Assembly: GCA_024640445.1 (NCBI GenBank)
Contig: JAHEEZ010000157.1
Coordinates: 1 to 8,571 of the forward strand
Reading direction: 5' to 3'
Length of the DNA stretch: 8,571 nucleotides
From: Acidobacteriota bacterium
GTDB taxonomy: Bacteria > Acidobacteriota > Blastocatellia > Pyrinomonadales > Pyrinomonadaceae
A program made the position numbers and the translations under genes. Below are positions 5,243 through 8,571 of this stretch, one piece after another (position 1 is the stretch's first letter; the number at the start of each line of letters is the position of its first letter). The notes below the pieces were generated by a model. It made no database searches, was not told the DNA's origin, and saw only the letters and a list, made by a program, of their open reading frames with translations.

Positions 5243-7549
5243 TTATGGAACGGAATACAGGCTGGGCAGCGGTTTGTCTCCAGCGGCACCAAATGGCGCC
5301 GACTGGAATCCGGATGTCGACCCCAAGATGAACCATGTGCAGTTCTGGCTTTGACGCCAGACAGCCGCATCATACACTCCATCACCGTCGTAATCTCCGG
5401 GTGTCGGTATATCCCCGGTCGCTCCCCACGGAAACGCGTAGAAGGAACTATCTTCGGACCTGACAACATACCATTCGCCGGTCGACGGCCGCCAAAATGC
5501 TACGTCAGCCTTGCCGTCCCCCGTGTAGTCACCTTGAACGGTCTTGTCTCCGGGAGAACCAAACTGATAGGCTCCAACGCCGCCGGCGGACTTCAGGTGC
5601 CACCATTCCCTGACCGAAGGTCTGAAGATGGCGACGTCATCCATTCCATCCCCGTCATAGTCAGCCACAACGGGCAGATCTCCTGAAGCTCCGAACGGAA
5701 GCGAGGAAATCCCGGAATCCGAGGACCTGAGTATGAACCAAAGGCCGGTGGACGGACGGAACACGGCAGCATCGTCTGTGCCGTCGCCGTCAAAATCTCC
5801 CGGCGCCGGTTTGTCGCCGTTCGCGCCAAATGGAAACGCGTAAAATGTGGTGTCCTCCGAACGGAGAACGTACCAGGTGCCGCTTGAGGGTCTGAAGAAA
5901 GCGACATCCGATTTACCATCGCCTGTGAAATCGAACGGGGTCGGAATATCTGTCACCGAACCGAACGTAAATGCGCCGACACCTTGATCAGACGACCTGA
6001 AATACCACCACTCACCGACCGATGGTCTGAAGATGGACAGGTCAGTTTTGCTGTCGCCGTCAAAATCGTATTGAGCGGCCCTGGGCGTGACATTTAACGC
6101 AATTCCGCCGATCTCAAGTTTGTAATCTTTTCCGATGCCGATGTCGGGATTTACTTCGTGTACCACAACCGAGAACGGTTGACCCACTGTTACCCAAAAC
6201 GAATACGTTCTTGGGTTTCCCAGATTTGGGCTGACTCCATTGTCCGCCAGGAAGTTCGAACTGGGATTGGAAGGGTTGAAACCGCTGCTGTTGTAAGCGG
6301 CGGAATAGAAATCATATCCGGTTCCGGTTGTGCTTAGCGTCACCTGAACACATCCCGAGGCAGCCGGCGTAACAGTGTAAAGATCGTACTGTCTCAGCCC
6401 GAAGGTGCTAAACAGACCCGGATTCGGTTTTGGCGAATCGCAGGTCGAAGCGGGTGAATTCCGATTAAGTCGGCCGACCTGTTGTCCTGTCGCCGGGACG
6501 TAATCAGGATTGGGTGGCGGTGCAGCAAGATCGAGCCGTGAATTGATCTCGATCGTCGGGATCAGGTTTACGTTGCTGATGTTCAAGGTGTAATTGTCGC
6601 CGATTCCAGCCGCTGGAGTCACTTCGTGGACCATCACGAAGAAAGGTACACCGCGCTGAACCTTGAACGAAAAGACAACGGACGAATTCGAAGCGCTTTG
6701 GCCGGGATCAGCGAGGTAATTCAATGAAGGATCAGAATTAACCCACCCGTATTGATCGTAGACGACGATCTGGGCCTGATCGCTGCCTGTGTGGTGTAGT
6801 GTTACGAAGGCGCACCCGGATGATGCCGGAACAAACCTGTAGAGATCGGCTCGCCGGTCCCCGGTCGGTGTAAACAACCCCGGGTTTGTCTTCTCAGTAT
6901 CACACGTGCTCGCTCCGCCTAAACGTGACAGCCTCCCGGTCTGTATTCCGGTCCCTGCATAATACGCGGGATGTGATGGAGGCACGGTCGTGTCAAGAAC
7001 GCCGTTAACTGTGAAATCAGGCGCCAGCTTCACGCCGTTAAGATCCAGCGTATAGCTCTGACCAATGCCTCCCGCGGCATTGACCTCATGAACCACAACG
7101 TGGAATTTCTGTCCGGCAACTACGTCAAATGAAAAACTTCTTGACGGGTTCGAATCTGTCGGGCTAACCCCGGGATCTCCCAAATAGTTGGCCGAGGGGT
7201 CCGAGATGCTCAATCCGTATTGGTTATAAGCAGCGCTGAAAAGAACATCATTTCCGGCATTGCTCAATGTCACCGTCACACAGCCGCTGGTAAGCGCGAT
7301 GAACCTGTAGTTATCGAATTGCCGCTCGCCGGTGGGGTTGAAGATACCAGGATTCGGCTTTAGCGACCCGCAAGCACTTACGGTACCGCTGCGGGTCAAT
7401 CGACCTGTCATCAAGCCGGTTTCGGCCCTGTAAGCTGGGTTAGAGGCGGGGGCGGTTGTATCCAGCGTTTCGTTGATCGTCACACCGGAGACTTGGGAGA
7501 ACAGGATAGAAATCGAAAAACAAATCAAAAACCATTTAACTACTCTCAT
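5243..7549 (-). CDS. Secreted protein with three Cys-pair beta repeats and six FG-GAP/VCBS repeats
   Basis: A 768-residue exported protein, probably extracellular or surface-associated; function unknown, adhesion or matrix binding being the usual guess for such architectures. A signal peptide is clear (basic MRVVK, then a hydrophobic run to about residue 20, with cleavage plausible near SG, 21-22). Three repeats of about 155 residues follow (about 24-176, 180-331, 333-483). Each carries a TGRL or VGRL motif, a cysteine pair exactly 30 apart, an NYL/NFL...D..G motif and VHEV. Residues 495-768 hold six 45-residue FG-GAP units with calcium-type DxDGDxxxD motifs starting at D495, D540, D585, D630, D674 and D719. 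No membrane anchor or LPXTG-like sorting tail is seen. The start is fixed by AGGAGG (7555-7560 on the + strand) five bases before ATG 7549 and an in-frame stop at 7580-7582. Expression is probably from the promoter at 7611-7639. Confidence 0.9.
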   Translation of the reverse strand: MRVVKWFLICFSISILFSQVSGVTINETLDTTAPASNPAYRAETGLMTGRLTRSGTVSACGSLKPNPGIFNPTGERQFDNYRFIALTSGCVTVTLSNAGNDVLFSAAYNQYGLSISDPSANYLGDPGVSPTDSNPSRSFSFDVVAGQKFHVVVHEVNAAGGIGQSYTLDLNGVKLAPDFTVNGVLDTTVPPSHPAYYAGTGIQTGRLSRLGGASTCDTEKTNPGLFTPTGDRRADLYRFVPASSGCAFVTLHHTGSDQAQIVVYDQYGWVNSDPSLNYLADPGQSASNSSVVFSFKVQRGVPFFVMVHEVTPAAGIGDNYTLNISNVNLIPTIEINSRLDLAAPPPNPDYVPATGQQVGRLNRNSPASTCDSPKPNPGLFSTFGLRQYDLYTVTPAASGCVQVTLSTTGTGYDFYSAAYNSSGFNPSNPSSNFLADNGVSPNLGNPRTYSFWVTVGQPFSVVVHEVNPDIGIGKDYKLEIGGIALNVTPRAAQYDFDGDSKTDLSIFRPSVGEWWYFRSSDQGVGAFTFGSVTDIPTPFDFTGDGKSDVAFFRPSSGTWYVLRSEDTTFYAFPFGANGDKPAPGDFDGDGTDDAAVFRPSTGLWFILRSSDSGISSLPFGASGDLPVVADYDGDGMDDVAIFRPSVREWWHLKSAGGVGAYQFGSPGDKTVQGDYTGDGKADVAFWRPSTGEWYVVRSEDSSFYAFPWGATGDIPTPGDYDGDGVYDAAVWRQSQNCTWFILGSTSGFQSAPFGAAGDKPLPSLYSVP
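5246..6067 (-). repeat. Six-unit FG-GAP/VCBS repeat array, duplicated as 3+3
   Basis: The motif starts are 45, 45, 45, 44 and 45 residues apart. Units 1 and 4 share IFRPSV-EWW; units 2 and 5 share DFTGDGK/DYTGDGK and RSED-xxFYAFP; units 3 and 6 share WFIL and the SxPFGA end. Units 2 and 5 both carry T in place of the second Asp. The array therefore looks like a three-unit block of about 135 residues duplicated once. Known FG-GAP units bind calcium and fold as propeller blades. Confidence 0.75.
6101..7480 (-). repeat. Three tandem ~155-residue Cys-pair beta repeats
   Basis: The repeats align by their cysteine pairs (C60-C90, C216-C246, C370-C400), the motifs NYLGDPG (121), NYLADPG (277) and NFLADNG (432), and VHEV (153, 308, 463). 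The period is about 155 residues. The pattern recalls pre-peptidase C-terminal (PPC)-like beta sandwiches, which is inference. The matched cysteines suggest one disulfide per repeat in an exported protein. Confidence 0.7.
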
Positions 7550-7570
7550 TTCTGCCTCCTTGTTCTGTAA

Positions 7571-7586
7571 GTTGTTTATTTACAAC
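7571..7586. promoter_or_regulatory. Inverted repeat in the 5' leader of the FG-GAP gene
   Basis: GTTGT (7571-7575) and ACAAC (7582-7586) flank TTATTT. The site lies between the predicted transcription start (about 7604) and the Shine-Dalgarno. It could be a roadblock-type operator or a weak leader hairpin. The short arms make chance quite possible. Confidence 0.25.
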
Positions 7587-7610
7587 AATTAATAAGGTGG
7601 CATTACTTAA

Positions 7611-7639
7611 CTTATATCACTTCCAACTGCCTATGGCAA
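7611..7639 (-). promoter_or_regulatory. Sigma70-like promoter for the FG-GAP gene
   Basis: On the - strand TTGCCA (7639-7634, five of six to TTGACA) is followed after exactly 17 bases by TATAAG (7616-7611, five of six to TATAAT). The predicted start near 7604 gives a leader of about 54 bases before ATG 7549. The surrounding DNA is markedly AT-rich compared with the coding regions. Confidence 0.55.
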
Positions 7640-7830
7640 GCTAGATATAGGGGAGCGAAACTGGAAACGGGAGAGTTGGTAAAGGCCGAATCGCGGGTGC
7701 GGCTGATATTCCTGAACACAAATGAAGTTGTCGTTGAACGTCCGCCCGATATCCTACGGGGCCTGGTCAACTCCCGCATTGAAGCACGAAAAAACCTGTA
7801 CAGGAGCGTTAGAGATCCTGGCAAGCGGAA
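7631..7830 (+). pseudogene. Possible remnant of a hotdog-fold acyl-CoA thioesterase C-terminus
   Basis: A + strand frame reads through this gap and encodes ARYRGAKLETGELVKAESRV near its start, then RLIFLNTNEVVVERPPDIL. The spacing of GELV, a basic/acidic strand, an (I/V)F(L/V) strand and a late PP resembles the end of YbgC/FadM-type thioesterases (GELVA...VFV...P.P). There is no start codon or Shine-Dalgarno, the first half of such a domain is absent, and the frame simply runs on antisense into the next gene. The call rests on recalled family pattern only, and the ends are approximate. It may instead be a chance open frame. Confidence 0.28.
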
Positions 7831-7840
7831 ATCAGGCAAA

Positions 7841-7873
7841 GAAAGAAGGCGGCAATGCGTGCCGCCTTCTTTC
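7841..7873 (-). terminator. Intrinsic terminator of the lipoprotein-like gene
   Basis: GAAAGAAGGCGGCA (7841-7854) and TGCCGCCTTCTTTC (7860-7873) form a perfect 14-bp stem with the 5-base loop ATGCG. On the - strand the GC core is followed by CTTCTTTCTTTG, a U-rich tail. The hairpin lies 24 bases past the stop of the gene at 7898-8530. The + strand also ends in TTCTTTC, so it may work weakly in both directions. Confidence 0.85.
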
Positions 7874-7897
7874 ATCAAGGTCGCCTTCGTATGCGGG

Positions 7898-8530
7898 TCA
7901 CTTAGCGATCTTCATCGAATAGAGGATCGAGGCAAACGCATCTTTCCGGTCGTTGAACTTGCCGCCGTCCGTGGAAACCATAATGTTCAACTGCTGATTC
8001 TGGCCCTGGTAATTCCGGAACGCGATCCACTGATGCCTTCGGGGGCTGTCCGACTCTTCCGGCATCGCTTCGACCCATTCGACGCCTTTCACACCGTCAA
8101 TTACAAGATATCTTGCGCTCTGGTACTTGCCATTCTTCAACTGCTGAAGCGCGCTGTCGTAAGTAGCTTTCAGGCTGATCTCCGAAGGAAAGTCGTTTGG
8201 CATTACCGAGATCGATCCGATAAGGAATCCGACCGAGGGTGAACCGTAATTGAATGATTCCTTTTTGACATCCATCTTCGCCCAGCCGTCAGGAACCTTG
8301 AAAGACATTCCCTGGTCCGGCCAGTCGATCTGGGTGGACTTGTCCTGGATGGCTTTTTGAGCCGCGGTCAGTTCCGGTACGTCCGCGCCCTCGGGGGCAT
8401 CGGTCGTGCCCTCTTTTTCGGTCGATTCGACCGAGCTGTTGGACTCACTGATCTGTTGTTTGATTTTGTCAGTGATGCCGCAAAAACTAAGCGCGAAGAA
8501 AAGCATTCCCGCAGGTAAGATCAATTTCAT
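7898..8530 (-). CDS. Small exported, probably lipidated protein (PsbP/DcrB-like fold suspected)
   Basis: A 210-residue protein of unknown function. Residues 1-17 form a short export signal ending in ALSFC. C17 is the only cysteine and fits a lipidated residue, but Phe at -1 departs from the usual Gly/Ala/Ser of the lipobox. A low-complexity acidic Ser/Thr/Glu linker follows (about 27-55), then a folded domain (about 68-210) that starts with GMSFKVPDGW (74-83) and ends in ASILYSMKIAK. The 'FxVPxGW ... late S(I/L)' outline resembles PsbP/Mog1/DcrB-like lipoproteins; this is a pattern impression, not a match. ATG 8530 is supported by AGGAG (8543-8539) with 8-base spacing and an in-frame TAA at 8536-8534. 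It is followed by its own strong terminator, so it is not co-transcribed with the FG-GAP gene. The promoter is mostly outside the window: only 41 bases upstream are visible. Confidence 0.82.
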   Translation of the reverse strand: MKLILPAGMLFFALSFCGITDKIKQQISESNSSVESTEKEGTTDAPEGADVPELTAAQKAIQDKSTQIDWPDQGMSFKVPDGWAKMDVKKESFNYGSPSVGFLIGSISVMPNDFPSEISLKATYDSALQQLKNGKYQSARYLVIDGVKGVEWVEAMPEESDSPRRHQWIAFRNYQGQNQQLNIMVSTDGGKFNDRKDAFASILYSMKIAK

Positions 8531-8571
8531 TTTTTAAGCTCCTGGTGAAGGTTTGTAGATCCGCCCTATTC

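Noticed and set aside
5085..5354. Overlapping small frames on both strands between the monooxygenase and FG-GAP genes
   Set aside because: They have no ribosome site or recognisable motif, and they overlap the hairpin and the end of the FG-GAP gene. They are best read as chance frames.
7831..8242. + strand open frame running through the terminator and antisense to the lipoprotein-like gene
   Set aside because: It reads across a strong hairpin and mirrors the opposite gene. Only the part before about 7830 has any protein-like character of its own.

Overview
The window looks like chromosomal sequence from an Acidobacteriota-type bacterium, most plausibly the Blastocatellia/Pyrinomonadaceae. 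This is inferred from protein style only. The clues are a TolB/FlgO-like plus TPR protein that begins with a short CPxC...FC 'zinc-ribbon' tag, a large secreted protein pairing about 150-residue beta repeats with 45-residue FG-GAP/VCBS repeats, and a small secreted lipoprotein-like protein. No rRNA, tRNA, CRISPR array, transposase or phage gene is visible.

Layout. Positions 1-3530 (+ strand) hold two tandem paralogues of a membrane-anchored TolB-like/TPR protein. The first is cut by the left edge of the window. Positions 3638-3775 hold a 45-codon remnant of the C-terminus of a third family member. The gap between the two intact paralogues (about 1624-1788) is almost entirely two facing arrays of degenerate heptanucleotides around a small hairpin. 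Positions 3785-5023 (- strand) encode an FAD-dependent PHBH/UbiH-type monooxygenase, and a 21-base stretch of it matches the heptamer array at 19 positions. Positions 5243-7549 (- strand) encode a 768-residue secreted protein with three Cys-pair beta repeats followed by six FG-GAP repeats. It has a convincing sigma70-like promoter and a strong Shine-Dalgarno. Positions 7550-7897 hold that promoter, a possible decayed hotdog-thioesterase C-terminus on the + strand, and a strong intrinsic terminator. Positions 7898-8530 (- strand) encode a small exported, probably lipidated protein.

How the genes relate. The genes do not form one obvious pathway. The + strand block is a locally expanded family of envelope-associated TPR proteins that converges on a - strand block of an oxidoreductase and two exported proteins. 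Spacing, separate promoter and terminator signals and lack of overlap suggest the - strand genes are transcribed independently. The most unusual content is the facing heptamer arrays and their near-copy inside a coding sequence, the gene remnants in the gaps, and the 3+3 higher-order duplication of the FG-GAP domain. I do not see clear evidence of a new multi-gene system.
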